Shown: positions 25,377-34,315, numbered from the stretch's first letter. The stretch: 64,000 nt of DNA from CAZEDM01 sp964511075 (GCA_964511075.1 CAZEDM010000001.1:248001-312000); one strand, 5' to 3'. The notes: a model not told the origin generated them from the letters alone. Numbers and translations: made by a program.

Positions 25377-27836
25377 ATGACCGAGATGTTTTCAGAAAAA
25401 GCCAGGAAGGTGATAGAATTTGCCCGGGATGAAGCCACGCGGCTAAGGCATGATTATATCGGGACAGAGCATCTTCTCTTAGGCATAATCAGGCTGGGAG
25501 AGGGAAGGGCGATCGAGATCCTTACCAATATAGGGATAGATCTGGCAGAGCTGAGACAGTCCATAGAGGATGTGGTTCAACCCTCAGGTGGCACACTGAC
25601 CATGGGGCAGCTTCCCTTAACCGCCCGCGCCAAGAAGACCCTGGAGATCTCCGGCCAGGAAGCCAGGGCACTGAAGGCCAAGGAGATAGATACCGAACAC
25701 ATACTTTTAGCCCTACTGAGGGATGAGGAGGGAGTAGCAGCTCAGGTTCTCTCTATGTATGATATAGACTATAAGGAAGCTTACGAGGAGCTTAAGAATA
25801 TTCAGTTAGGCAAACCCTCCTCCTATGGAAGAAAGAGGAAAAAAAGCAAAACGCCGGCACTGGACCATTTTGGCAGAGACTTAACCGAGCTGGCGCGCAA
25901 GGGTAAATTAGATCCCATAATAGGAAGGGAAAACGAGATAGAGAGGGTATCCCAGATACTGTCTCGCAGAAAGAAGAACAACCCGGTTCTTATCGGTGAG
26001 CCAGGGGTAGGCAAAACGGCAATAGCTGAGGGGTTAGCCCAGAAAATCGTCGAAGGGAAAGTTCCCCAAACCTTGGAAAATAGAAGGATAGTGACTCTGG
26101 ATATGGCATCCCTGGTAGCGGGAACAAAATACAGAGGCCAGTTTGAGGAGCGGATGAAAGCGGTGATGAACGAGATCATCAACTCCAAAGATGTGATCAT
26201 ATTCATCGACGAGCTGCATACCATTGTGGGAGCAGGTGGAGCAGAGGGGTCCCTGGATGCCTCCAATATATTCAAGCCCACGCTTTCTCGCGGTGAGGTA
26301 CAATGTATAGGTGCGACTACCCTTAACGAGTATAGAAAATATATCGAGAAAGACGGAGCCTTAGAAAGAAGGTTTCAGATTGTGATGGTGGACCCGCCTA
26401 TCACCCAGGATACCATCAAGATACTGCAGGGCTTAAGACAGAAATATGAGGAGCATCATAAGATAAAGATAACGGATGAGGCAATTGAGGCGGCGGTCAA
26501 GCTCTCCGACAGGTACGTCTCCGGAAAATTCCAGCCGGACAAAGCCCTGGATGTGATAGATGAGGCTGGTTCAAGAGCGCACCTCTCCACCTATACCAAG
26601 CCGCCAGAATTCGGCGAGGTGGAACAAAAGATAGCCCAGCTGCAGAAGGAAAAGGACCTGGCTGTTAAAAATCAGGAGTTTGAGAAAGCAGCCCAGCTGA
26701 GGGATGAGCTGAAATTCAAAAAAGATGAGCTGGAAGCCAATAAAAGGAAATGGGAGGAGGAGAAAAGCAAAGAGGTGGTGATCCTGACCGCAGATGATAT
26801 CGCGGAGGTGGTTTCCAAGATGACCGGCATACCAGTCTTCAGGTTGGAGGAGAAAGAGTCCAGGAAGCTCTTGAGAATGGAGGAGGAGCTTAAGAAAAGG
26901 ATAGTGGGACAGGATGAGGCGGTAACAGCCATAACCAAGGCTATTCGCAGGTCCAGAGCAGGGTTAGCAGACCCCAGAAGGCCGATCGGCTCTTTTATAT
27001 TCCTGGGTCCTACTGGTGTGGGAAAGACCGAACTGGCTAAGGCACTGGCTGCTTTTCTTTTCGAGGATGAGGAGTCTTTGATCCGCATTGATATGTCCGA
27101 ATATATGGAGAAGTTCTCCGTCTCCAGGCTGATAGGCGCTCCCCCGGGATATGTAGGGTATGAGGAGGGCGGACAGCTCACCGAGAAAGTAAGACGCAAG
27201 CCATACTCAGTAGTGCTTTTGGACGAGATAGAAAAAGCCCATCCGGAGGTATTCAACATCCTTCTGCAGATGTTCGATGACGGGGCTTTGACCGATAGTT
27301 TCGGCCGTAGAGTTGATTTCAAAAATACCGTGGTGATTATGACCTCCAACATGGGCACGCGGGAGATAAAATCGGGAAAGGGCTTGGGTTTCCAAAAAGA
27401 TGATTTGATCTCCTCTTTTCAGCAGATGAGACAGAAGATAATGGATGAGCTTAAGAGGATTTTCAACCCCGAGCTTCTAAACCGTATTGACGAGACTATC
27501 ATCTTCAAGCCTCTGGGGATGGAAGAGATAATGGAGATTATCGACATACTCTTAAAGGATGTGGCAAAAAGGCTGTCCGAAAAAGGAATCACCTTCGAGC
27601 TGACACAAAAAGCCAAGGAGTTTCTGGCGGAAAAAGGGTATAATCCCACTTTTGGTGCCAGGCCCCTGAAAAGAGCCATTCAGAAATATTTGGAAGACCC
27701 CCTGGCTGAGGAGATCTTAAAAGGGCAGTTCGCCAAGAATTGTCACGTGACCGTGGATGGAGGAGAAAAGGACAATCTTTCCTTCAATATAAAAGCAGGA
27801 GAGGAAGATAAGATCAAAAAGTCTTTGAAGCCTTAA
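25377..27836 (+). CDS. clpC: AAA+ unfoldase ClpC
   Basis: An 819-residue Hsp100 unfoldase that feeds proteins to ClpP. It has an N-terminal double Clp-N domain (residues 1-145) that in Firmicutes binds phosphoarginine. The first AAA+ module has Walker A GEPGVGKT and Walker B IIFIDELH. A middle UVR motif lies around residues 425-455 (EFEKAAQLRDELK), and the second AAA+ module has GPTGVGKT and VVLLDEIEKAHPEV. AGGTGGAG precedes the ATG. A strong hairpin terminator at 27944 ends the lol-mcs-clpC run. No clpP gene is in the window. Confidence 0.95.
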   Translation: MTEMFSEKARKVIEFARDEATRLRHDYIGTEHLLLGIIRLGEGRAIEILTNIGIDLAELRQSIEDVVQPSGGTLTMGQLPLTARAKKTLEISGQEARALKAKEIDTEHILLALLRDEEGVAAQVLSMYDIDYKEAYEELKNIQLGKPSSYGRKRKKSKTPALDHFGRDLTELARKGKLDPIIGRENEIERVSQILSRRKKNNPVLIGEPGVGKTAIAEGLAQKIVEGKVPQTLENRRIVTLDMASLVAGTKYRGQFEERMKAVMNEIINSKDVIIFIDELHTIVGAGGAEGSLDASNIFKPTLSRGEVQCIGATTLNEYRKYIEKDGALERRFQIVMVDPPITQDTIKILQGLRQKYEEHHKIKITDEAIEAAVKLSDRYVSGKFQPDKALDVIDEAGSRAHLSTYTKPPEFGEVEQKIAQLQKEKDLAVKNQEFEKAAQLRDELKFKKDELEANKRKWEEEKSKEVVILTADDIAEVVSKMTGIPVFRLEEKESRKLLRMEEELKKRIVGQDEAVTAITKAIRRSRAGLADPRRPIGSFIFLGPTGVGKTELAKALAAFLFEDEESLIRIDMSEYMEKFSVSRLIGAPPGYVGYEEGGQLTEKVRRKPYSVVLLDEIEKAHPEVFNILLQMFDDGALTDSFGRRVDFKNTVVIMTSNMGTREIKSGKGLGFQKDDLISSFQQMRQKIMDELKRIFNPELLNRIDETIIFKPLGMEEIMEIIDILLKDVAKRLSEKGITFELTQKAKEFLAEKGYNPTFGARPLKRAIQKYLEDPLAEEILKGQFAKNCHVTVDGGEKDNLSFNIKAGEEDKIKKSLKP

Positions 27837-27943
27837 GGCCACTAATTCCAAAGAAATACGCAATTCTCATGTTATTTAAGATTTCTGCCATCTCTGATTT
27901 TGCCATCCGGGCAAAAAAAAGTTTATAAACCATCTTGATATAT

Positions 27944-27995
27944 AACTGTTCTTGTAGATATACAGGGATGTCGTATCTGTAGAACAGTTTTTTTT
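27944..27995 (+). terminator. Terminator after clpC
   Basis: Stem AACTGTTCT/AGAACAGTT around a 28-base partly self-complementary loop, followed by a long T run. The loop contains GTAG twice, so it may derive from the GTAG repeat family. Confidence 0.7.
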
Positions 27996-28126
27996 ATAAA
28001 AATACTCTTGCCAAAAGGCTAAGAAAATATTACCTTTAAGCTGAAATCCCCCGTATAAGGGATTGAGGTTAGTTTTTATTGTGATTCTCGGAAGTAAGAC
28101 CGCCAGATAAAGGAGGTGCTTTTTTA

Positions 28127-28381
28127 ATGGCGCATAAGAAAGGCGTGGGAAGTTCCAGAAACGGCAGAGATTCGCACGGACAGAGGTTAGGTGTTAAAAG
28201 GTTCTCCGGGGAGAAGGTTCTGGCTGGCTCCATCCTGGTCAGGCAGAAAGGAACCAAAATCCATCCGGGATACAATGTGGGCAGGGGAAAGGACGATACT
28301 CTCTTTGCCCGGATCACCGGCCTGGTCAAATTTGAAAGGCAGGGAAGAGACAAGAAAATAGTCAGCGTATATTCCGCATAA
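28127..28381 (+). CDS. rpmA: 50S ribosomal protein L27
   Basis: An 84-residue L27, part of the large subunit near the peptidyl-transferase centre. The start MAHKKGVGSSRNGRDS is the mature type, without the cleaved N-terminal extension found in many Firmicutes. A strong AAGGAGGTG lies upstream. In most bacteria rplU (L21) lies immediately upstream; here the 290 bases before it hold only the clpC terminator and spacer, so rpmA stands alone. Confidence 0.96.
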   Translation: MAHKKGVGSSRNGRDSHGQRLGVKRFSGEKVLAGSILVRQKGTKIHPGYNVGRGKDDTLFARITGLVKFERQGRDKKIVSVYSA

Positions 28382-28458
28382 AAATTTTACTTGATCTTGA
28401 TAAAAATTTCACAAAGCTTTACAAGCTCTTGGTTAATTAGGCAAGCAAAAAAGGATTT

Positions 28459-28512
28459 GTAGGGCAAGGCTTCATCCTTGCTAAAGATCAACCCTGAAGG
28501 ATTGCCCTGCGA
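28459..28512 (+). repeat. GTAG hairpin, GGGCAAGG stem, double
   Basis: GTAGGGCAAGGCTTCATCCTTGC followed by CCTGAAGGATTGCCCTGC. The outer AGGGCAA pairs with TTGCCCT, and inner half-palindromes are also present. A related copy lies at 391-427 on the other strand. Confidence 0.6.
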
Positions 28513-28559
28513 TACGAAAAAATCACTGCTCTTTAAAAATTACTCAAGAACTGTTTTAG

Positions 28560-29225
28560 ATGAAACCTTTTGGAATATTCTTAAGCGGCTGCGGTTATGA
28601 GGAGGGGACTGATATTTGGGAAACGGTATTGCTTAATTATTTTCTGGAGGAGAGAAAGATAAAAACCATCTTCCTTTACTCCCTACCCAGTTCTTTAGAT
28701 AGAGCCACGGGAAATACAAAAATCAATCAAATCTTCTCGAAGAGTATCCCCTCAGAGGCAAGTTTAATAGCCAAAGGGAATTTAAGGGAACTGAGTGACA
28801 CCGGCTCGGAGAATCTGGATGCCCTGATTTTGCCGGGGGGGGAAGGGATCATCAAAAAGTTCACCCAGCGTGACGAGAAAAATCCGGTTTTGAAAATAGA
28901 CCCGGAGCTGAAAAAGTTTATCCGCGAAACCTACAGACGTAAAAAGCCCATTGCCGGATGCGGGCTGGTTTCTCTGGTCATAGCCTCAGCCTTGAAAGAT
29001 ATCGTGGCCACTCCCCTGAATTTAACCTCGGGGAATGACCCGGGGTTATCTGAGCAGTTAGAGAGGATGGGGGTAAATCACATTATAACCAAGGCAGATG
29101 AGGCAGTGATAGACTCAGATAATCGGCTGGTGACCACTCCCGGTTCCAAGATGAAGTCTAATTTAAGCGAGCTGGGAAAGGGTTTGAAAAACATAATAGA
29201 CGGGATACTGGAGTTAACCAAATAA
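28560..29225 (+). CDS. elbB: Isoprenoid biosynthesis glyoxalase ElbB-like (DJ-1/PfpI superfamily)
   Basis: A 221-residue DJ-1/PfpI-fold protein of the ElbB type. The FLSGCGYEEGTDIWETVLLNYFLEE start, LDALILPGGEGIIKK and KPIAGCGLVSLVIASAL (nucleophile-elbow cysteine) are characteristic. ElbB proteins are reported as glyoxalases linked to isoprenoid synthesis; the physiological substrate is uncertain. It lies 28 bases before the fumarase genes and may be co-transcribed with them. No clear ribosome binding site is seen upstream of the ATG. Confidence 0.8.
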   Translation: MKPFGIFLSGCGYEEGTDIWETVLLNYFLEERKIKTIFLYSLPSSLDRATGNTKINQIFSKSIPSEASLIAKGNLRELSDTGSENLDALILPGGEGIIKKFTQRDEKNPVLKIDPELKKFIRETYRRKKPIAGCGLVSLVIASALKDIVATPLNLTSGNDPGLSEQLERMGVNHIITKADEAVIDSDNRLVTTPGSKMKSNLSELGKGLKNIIDGILELTK

Positions 29226-29253
29226 TTCCCCCCTAAGCGGGGAAGGAGGTTCT

Positions 29254-30096
29254 ATGCGAGAGGTTTCAGTAAAAGATATAATCTCCACGGTCAAGGACCT
29301 GTGTATTGAGGCTAATTATCAATTGGGAGAGGCTGAGGAGAAAGCCTTGAAAGAGGGATATCAAAAAGAGGAATCCCCTACCTCCAAGGAGACCTTGAAG
29401 CAGATACTGGATAATGTCCAGATAGCCAAGGAGGGAGTGTTCCCCTTGTGTCAGGATACCGGATTTGCGGTGATCTTCGTGGATATGGGGGATCAGGTGT
29501 TCGTCAAGGATGGTAACCTGTTCGAGGCCATAAATGAAGGGGTCAGGCAGGGGTATAAGGAAGGATATCTGAGAAAATCCATTCTGGCAGACCCGATCGA
29601 GAGGAAGAACACCGGGGATAACACCCCTGCAGTTATCCATATGAACGTGGTCAAGGGAGACAAGATAAAGATAATCGTGGCACCCAAGGGCGGCGGAAGC
29701 GAGAATATGTCAGAGGTTAAGATGATGAAGCCTGCGGACGGAGTGGAGGGTGTGAAGGAGTTTGTCATAGATATGGTAAAAAGATCAGGCTCCAATCCCT
29801 GCCCGCCTATAGTGGTGGGAGTTGGTATTGGCGGAACTTTTGAAAAATGTGCGGAGATGGCTAAAAGATCTCTTTTAAGGCCGATTGGCTCTCGTCATCC
29901 GAACAAATTCTATGCAGACCTGGAAACGGAGTTACTGGAGAAGATAAACAAATTGGGGATAGGTCCTCAGGGTTTTGGCGGAAGGGTAACAGCCCTGGAT
30001 GTTCACGTTGAGACCTTTCCCTGTCATATAGCCTCTTTCCCGGCATCGGTTAATATCCAGTGCCATGCGGCAAGACACAAAGAGGCCCTTATCTAA
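29254..30096 (+). CDS. Class I fumarate hydratase, alpha (N-terminal) subunit
   Basis: A 280-residue subunit of the heat-labile, [4Fe-4S] fumarase/tartrate dehydratase family, which converts fumarate to malate. Cluster cysteines are expected in PLCQDTGFAV, in SGSNPCPPIVVG and in the C-terminal half (TFPCHIASFPASVNIQCHAARH). KGGGSENMSEVKM is a family motif. GGAAGGAGG precedes the start. It pairs with the beta subunit 30 bases downstream. With the sdh operon this covers succinate-fumarate-malate interconversion. L-tartrate dehydratase is the main alternative specificity. Confidence 0.9.
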   Translation: MREVSVKDIISTVKDLCIEANYQLGEAEEKALKEGYQKEESPTSKETLKQILDNVQIAKEGVFPLCQDTGFAVIFVDMGDQVFVKDGNLFEAINEGVRQGYKEGYLRKSILADPIERKNTGDNTPAVIHMNVVKGDKIKIIVAPKGGGSENMSEVKMMKPADGVEGVKEFVIDMVKRSGSNPCPPIVVGVGIGGTFEKCAEMAKRSLLRPIGSRHPNKFYADLETELLEKINKLGIGPQGFGGRVTALDVHVETFPCHIASFPASVNIQCHAARHKEALI

Positions 30097-30126
30097 AGAC
30101 AAAAAATAAAAAATCGGAGGTGAAAA

Positions 30127-30684
30127 ATGGCGGAGATAAAAAAGGTCACCACTCCTTTGACCGACCAGGTGGTAGAAGGCTTGAAAATAGGCGATAACGT
30201 TTTAATCACGGGCGAGATATTCACAGCCAGGGACGCAGCCCACAAGAGGATGGTTGAGATACTGGATAAAGGAGAGAAACTGCCCTTTGATTTAAAAGGA
30301 CAGCTGCTTTACTACGTAGGTCCCTCTCCGGCAAGACCGGGTATGGTGGTGGGTTCTGCAGGTCCGACTACCTCTGGCAGGATGAACAAATATGCCCCGC
30401 GCATTCTTCAGGCCGGCTCAAAAGGGATGATAGGCAAGGGGGAGATGGGCCCTGGGGTGGCAGAGGCTCTGAAGAAATATAAAGGGGTCTATTTTGCCGC
30501 AGTGGGAGGCGCCGCAGCCCTGATTGCCAAATCGGTCACCGCAAACGAGCTGATCGCCTGGGAGGAACTGGGCGCTGAGGCTATACGCAAGCTCACAGTT
30601 AAGGACTTTCCAGCCATCGTAGTGCAGGACTGTCACGGCGGGAACCTGTATGTGGAAGGTGTGAAAAAATACCAGAAGGCTTAA
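30127..30684 (+). CDS. Class I fumarate hydratase, beta (C-terminal) subunit
   Basis: A 185-residue partner of the preceding alpha subunit; in many bacteria the two are fused. It begins ITTPLTDQVVE-like (here VTTPLTDQVVEGLKIGD) and carries the FTARDAAHKRM, GPTTSGRMNKYAP and KGMIGKGEMG motifs, which build the substrate pocket. A GGAGGTG lies upstream. Its stop is followed by a perfect palindrome at 30714-30737 and a T-tailed hairpin at 30754-30780, which probably ends the operon. Confidence 0.9.
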   Translation: MAEIKKVTTPLTDQVVEGLKIGDNVLITGEIFTARDAAHKRMVEILDKGEKLPFDLKGQLLYYVGPSPARPGMVVGSAGPTTSGRMNKYAPRILQAGSKGMIGKGEMGPGVAEALKKYKGVYFAAVGGAAALIAKSVTANELIAWEELGAEAIRKLTVKDFPAIVVQDCHGGNLYVEGVKKYQKA

Positions 30685-30713
30685 GCAGAGAAACTAATAA
30701 GACATAGAGATAT

Positions 30714-30737
30714 AAGGGCACGGCATGCCGTGCCCTT
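30714..30737 (+). repeat. Perfect 24-base palindrome after the fumarase genes
   Basis: AAGGGCACGGCA followed directly by its reverse complement TGCCGTGCCCTT. A loopless stem of this kind may protect or end the fumarase transcript; no long T run follows it. Confidence 0.6.
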
Positions 30738-30753
30738 TGTTGTAATCAGTATC

Positions 30754-30780
30754 CCCGCCTTGCCTTCAAGGCGGGTTTTT
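30754..30780 (+). terminator. Rho-independent terminator of the fumarase operon
   Basis: CCCGCCTTG, four bases, CAAGGCGGG, then a T run: a 9-bp perfect stem. The stem resembles the GTAG-family element at 53559, so it may be a repeat in use as a terminator. Confidence 0.75.
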
Positions 30781-30821
30781 ATTGTCCGGGTTGAGGGTAA
30801 CCTGGGTTTACCGATTTATTC

Positions 30822-30846
30822 GTAGGGGCAGAACATCATTCTGCCC
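30822..30846 (+). repeat. GTAG hairpin, GGGCAGAA stem
   Basis: GTAG, then GGGCAGAA, a 5-base loop and TTCTGCCC: an 8-bp perfect stem. Confidence 0.7.
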
Positions 30847-30919
30847 TCTTCAATTGTTTATTTGTATCTCCTGTGTTGAGGGTAATATGAGATTGCTGAT
30901 TTCCTGAGGTATTAGAACG

Positions 30920-30947
30920 GTAGTCCCACCTTGCCTGCAAGGTGGGA
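30920..30947 (+). repeat. GTAG hairpin, TCCCACCTTG stem
   Basis: GTAG, then TCCCACCTTG, CCTG, CAAGGTGGGA: a 10-bp perfect stem. The same stem lies just after the RAYT gene at 54141. Confidence 0.8.
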
Positions 30948-30960
30948 TGTTTCTTCGGCA

Positions 30961-30986
30961 AGAACAGGCAGCGATGCCTGTTCTAC
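30961..30986 (-). repeat. GTAG hairpin, AACAGGCA stem, minus strand
   Basis: Minus strand: GTAG, AACAGGCA, a 3-base loop, TGCCTGTT. It is an inverted copy of the 13299 and 49380 elements. Confidence 0.75.
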
Positions 30987-30992
30987 CAGCCA

Positions 30993-31016
30993 GTAGAGAC
31001 GCATTGAATGCGTCTC
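30993..31016 (+). repeat. GTAG hairpin, GAGACGCATT stem
   Basis: GTAGAGACGCATT, one base, AATGCGTCTC: a near-perfect 10-bp stem whose first G is shared with GTAG. It lies 7 bases from the preceding inverted element. Confidence 0.8.
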
Positions 31017-31024
31017 AATAGTTT

Positions 31025-31114
31025 TGTCATTGGCGAGGAGTCCCTCTGGACGACGAAGCAATCTACACAGATTAAGAGATTACTTCACCCGCCAAAGGCG
31101 AATTCGCAATGACA
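31025..31114. repeat. TGTCATTG-ended inverted-repeat element
   Basis: A 90-bp element starting TGTCATTGGCGAGGAGTCC and ending GGCGAATTCGCAATGACA, with an inner ACGAAGCAATCT/AGATTACTTC pair. It has the layout of a small non-autonomous element and abuts the 3' end of guaA. Confidence 0.65.
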
Positions 31115-31122
31115 TATGTGGG

Positions 31123-32661
31123 TTACTCCCACTCGATCGTGGCGGGGGGTTTGGAGCTTATGTCGTAGACTACGCGGTTTATTCCCTTGACTTCGTTTAT
31201 GATTCGATTGGAGATTTTTCCAACAAGATTATAAGACAGGCGTGCCCAGTCTGCGGTCATTCCGTCCAGGCTGGTTACCGCACGCAGGGCAACCACGTTT
31301 TCATAGGTTCTCTCGTCCCCCATCACCCCAACTGACTGCACCGGTAGAAGGACACAGAATGCCTGCCAGACCTTATGATAATATTTCGATCTTTTTAATT
31401 CATGAATGAAGATCTCGTCTGCTTCTCTTAAGATATCCAATCTCTCTCTGGTTATCTCTCCGATAATCCTGACGGCTAAACCTGGACCGGGGAAGGGGTG
31501 TCTGCTTAAAATATCCTCAGGCAGTTTCAATTCTTTGCCGATTTTTCTGACCTCGTCCTTGAATAATTCTCTCAAGGGCTCGATCAGCTGTAAATTCATC
31601 TGTTCGGGTAAGCCTCCCACGTTGTGATGAGTCTTGATGGTGGCAGAGGGTCCTTTGAAAGAGGTCGATTCGATCACATCCGGATACAATGTACCTTGGG
31701 CCAAAAACTCCACCTTTCCGATTTTCTTGGCTTCCTCCTCGAAGACCTCGATAAAGGTTCTGCCTATGATCCTTCTTTTCTCCTCAGGGTCGATCACCCC
31801 ATTCAATCTCGAAAGGAATCTCTCAGAGACATCCACGAAGATCAGGTTCATATCAAAGTCCTTAAAAGCCTGTTTGACTTCCTTGGCTTCGTTTTTTCTT
31901 AATAATCCGTTGTCTATGAAGATACAGCTTAGCTGCTTTCCGATGGCCTTGTTTACTAAAAGGGCACAGACCGATGAATCCACGCCTCCGCTTAATCCCA
32001 AAATCACTTTTCCTTTGCCCGTTTTTTCTTTTATCTTTTTGGTGGTTGATTGGATAAAGGATCGGGCAGTCCATTTTCCCTGACATTCGCAGATATCATA
32101 CAGGAAGTTCTGGATTATCTTGATTCCGTCCTGAGTATGAGCAACCTCCGGATGGAACTGAACTCCATAGATTTTACTCTGGGGATTTTTCACCGCGGCA
32201 AGGGGTATATTCTCAGAGGAGGCTAATTTCCTGTAACCTTTTGGCAGCCTGGAGACGAAATCCCCATGGCTCATCCAGACCTGAAGTTTTCTCTTGAACC
32301 CTTTGAAGAGGTCCTGGTGCTCCTCGATTTTGATAATGGCTTTGCCGTATTCCCGGCTTTTGCTCTTCTCGACCTTTCCACCAAAAAGATAGGCTAAAAG
32401 CTGAAGGCCGTAACAGATGCCCAACACGGGGACATTTAACTCGAAGATTTTTTTATCGCAGACCGGGGCATTTTTGTCATAGATACTGGACGGTCCCCCG
32501 GAAAGGATAATGCCTTTCAGTTTTTTGTCCTTGAAGGAGTTCGGGTCGGCGTTATACCGCAGAATCTCGCAGTAGACTTTGCTCTCCCTGATTCTCCTGG
32601 CAATCAGCTGGGTGTACTGCGAGCCAAAATCCAGGATAATTATGATCTCTTCTTTCAACAT
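31123..32661 (-). CDS. guaA: GMP synthase (glutamine-hydrolysing)
   Basis: Converts XMP to GMP. The 512-residue protein has an N-terminal class I glutamine amidotransferase domain with nucleophile C83 (GICYGLQ) and H170/E172 (QFHPEV). An ATP-pyrophosphatase domain follows with the PP-loop GLSGGVDSSV, and then the C-terminal dimerisation domain ending PATIEWE. It starts immediately after the nadB stop (TAG then ATG), so the two genes are almost certainly co-transcribed and translationally coupled. Confidence 0.96.
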   Translation of the reverse strand: MLKEEIIIILDFGSQYTQLIARRIRESKVYCEILRYNADPNSFKDKKLKGIILSGGPSSIYDKNAPVCDKKIFELNVPVLGICYGLQLLAYLFGGKVEKSKSREYGKAIIKIEEHQDLFKGFKRKLQVWMSHGDFVSRLPKGYRKLASSENIPLAAVKNPQSKIYGVQFHPEVAHTQDGIKIIQNFLYDICECQGKWTARSFIQSTTKKIKEKTGKGKVILGLSGGVDSSVCALLVNKAIGKQLSCIFIDNGLLRKNEAKEVKQAFKDFDMNLIFVDVSERFLSRLNGVIDPEEKRRIIGRTFIEVFEEEAKKIGKVEFLAQGTLYPDVIESTSFKGPSATIKTHHNVGGLPEQMNLQLIEPLRELFKDEVRKIGKELKLPEDILSRHPFPGPGLAVRIIGEITRERLDILREADEIFIHELKRSKYYHKVWQAFCVLLPVQSVGVMGDERTYENVVALRAVTSLDGMTADWARLSYNLVGKISNRIINEVKGINRVVYDISSKPPATIEWE

Positions 32662-34293
32662 CTAAGTCAACTCCACCTGCTTCGATAATATAGTGTCTTT
32701 TTTCCAGTTCCGGTCATCTTTTTTAGGATAGTCCTGATTATAATGTAATCCTCTGCTTTCCTTACGCCAGAGAGCAGAGCTTATGATAAGCTCTGCCACT
32801 ATGGAGATGTTTCTCAATTCTATGACCTCATAGGTAACCGGGTTCTGGTGATAGAATTTATTTATCTCTTCCAATAAAATATCCATTCGGGTTTTTGCCA
32901 TCTCCAGTCTACTGTTAGATCTGACTATACCCACCAAATTCCACATCAGAGCCTCTATCTCCTGCTTGGTATGGGAGATGATTACCCACTCCTTATGGTC
33001 AAAAACCCCTTTGGTGCTCCATTCAGGTACAATGGGGAATTCTGCACCTTCTTCTTTTTTATACTTCTTCTTGGAGCCTTCAGCGGAAAGGTTTGCAAAT
33101 ACCACCGCCTCAAGTAATGAATTGGAAGCCAGGCGGTTTGCTCCATGCATTCCAGTCATGGTTACTTCTCCACAGGCGTAGAGATTTTCTATGTCCGTTT
33201 CCCCTTCAGGATTGGTGATTACCCCTCCGCACATATAATGAGCAGCCGGAACCACGGGAATCCAGTCTGTGGCTATGTCTATACCCAGGGAGAGGCAACG
33301 CCGGTAAATATTGGGGAACCTCTGTAGAATAAATTTCTTCTCCAGATGGGTGATGTCAAGATAGACGCAGGGTTCGCCGCTTTTCTTAAGCTCTGAATCT
33401 ATGGCACGGGCAACCACGTCTCTGGGGGCAAGCTCTTTTGAGGGATGGTAATTTTGCATGAAGGTTTGTCCGGATTTCAGTCTCAGCTTGCCACCTTCTC
33501 CTCTGACTGCCTCAGAGATCAGAAAAGAGTTACCTTCAGGATGGCATAGGGAGGTTGGATGGAACTGAATAAATTCCAGATTCGCCACCCGGGCTCCTGC
33601 ACGATAGACCATGGCAATACCATCTCCTGTGGCTATTGCAGGGTTGGTGGTATGCAGGTAGATTTTGCCCGCACCTCCTGTGGCTAAAAGGGTTATCTTA
33701 CTCAGGAATTTGTTTACCTTTCCTTTTTGGACATCCAGAACGTATGCTCCCCAGCATTTTATCTTCTCCCCTGGTTTTTTCCGGTGTCCTTTGAGGTGAT
33801 GCTGGGTAATCAGGTCAACGGCTAAATGGTCTTCATAGATTTTTACGTTCGCTTTACTTTTGACTGCCCGTATAAGTGCAGATTCAATCTCTTTTCCGGT
33901 CAGGTCTGCTGCATGTGCTACCCGGTTCTGAGAGTGGCCTCCTTCTCTTCCCAGATCCAGGCTTTCTTTTTTCCTGGTGAATCTCACCCCGATCTGTATT
34001 AACTCCTCAATTGCCCCTGGTCCTGCTTCGATCACTCTTTTTACCACCTGCGGATCGGAAAGACCATCTCCTGCTTTCAGGGTGTCCTGTATATGCAGCT
34101 CGAAGGAGTCAGTTGGGGAGAGGACTGCGGCTATGCCCCCCTGGGCATAATTGGTGTTAGATTCGCTGTCCTTTTTTTTGGTGATGATGGCCACGCTTCC
34201 TATCTCCGAGACCTTCAGGGCATAGGAGAGCCCGGCTATGCCTGAGCCGATGATTAAAAAATCTACTACCTCTTGCTGAGCAGGGCAAAGCAT
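32662..34293 (-). CDS. nadB: L-aspartate oxidase
   Basis: First enzyme of de novo NAD synthesis; it oxidises aspartate to iminoaspartate using FAD. The 543-residue protein has IIGSGIAGLSYALK for FAD binding, NYAQGGIAAVLS in the position where SdhA carries its FAD-linked histidine (here no histidine precedes, as expected for non-covalent FAD), HPTSLCHPEGNSFLISEAVRGEGG, HYMCGGV and HGANRLASNSLLEAV. The SNSLLEAVVF form and neighbours distinguish it from the SdhA paralog at 14353. nadA and nadC are not in the window. No strong ribosome binding site is seen upstream. Confidence 0.92.
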   Translation of the reverse strand: MLCPAQQEVVDFLIIGSGIAGLSYALKVSEIGSVAIITKKKDSESNTNYAQGGIAAVLSPTDSFELHIQDTLKAGDGLSDPQVVKRVIEAGPGAIEELIQIGVRFTRKKESLDLGREGGHSQNRVAHAADLTGKEIESALIRAVKSKANVKIYEDHLAVDLITQHHLKGHRKKPGEKIKCWGAYVLDVQKGKVNKFLSKITLLATGGAGKIYLHTTNPAIATGDGIAMVYRAGARVANLEFIQFHPTSLCHPEGNSFLISEAVRGEGGKLRLKSGQTFMQNYHPSKELAPRDVVARAIDSELKKSGEPCVYLDITHLEKKFILQRFPNIYRRCLSLGIDIATDWIPVVPAAHYMCGGVITNPEGETDIENLYACGEVTMTGMHGANRLASNSLLEAVVFANLSAEGSKKKYKKEEGAEFPIVPEWSTKGVFDHKEWVIISHTKQEIEALMWNLVGIVRSNSRLEMAKTRMDILLEEINKFYHQNPVTYEVIELRNISIVAELIISSALWRKESRGLHYNQDYPKKDDRNWKKDTILSKQVELT

Positions 34294-34315
34294 CTGATTC
34301 TTAAAAACTTGCAGG

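Noticed and set aside
26672..27358. Long antisense open frame (228 codons) inside clpC
   Set aside because: It is serine-rich in the manner of a frame opposite a conserved coding region; clpC itself is complete and conserved throughout.
32662..34293. Second fumarate reductase flavoprotein
   Set aside because: It resembles SdhA, but it lacks the histidine for covalent FAD and carries L-aspartate oxidase features such as ANRLASNSLLEAV; no iron-sulfur gene is adjacent.
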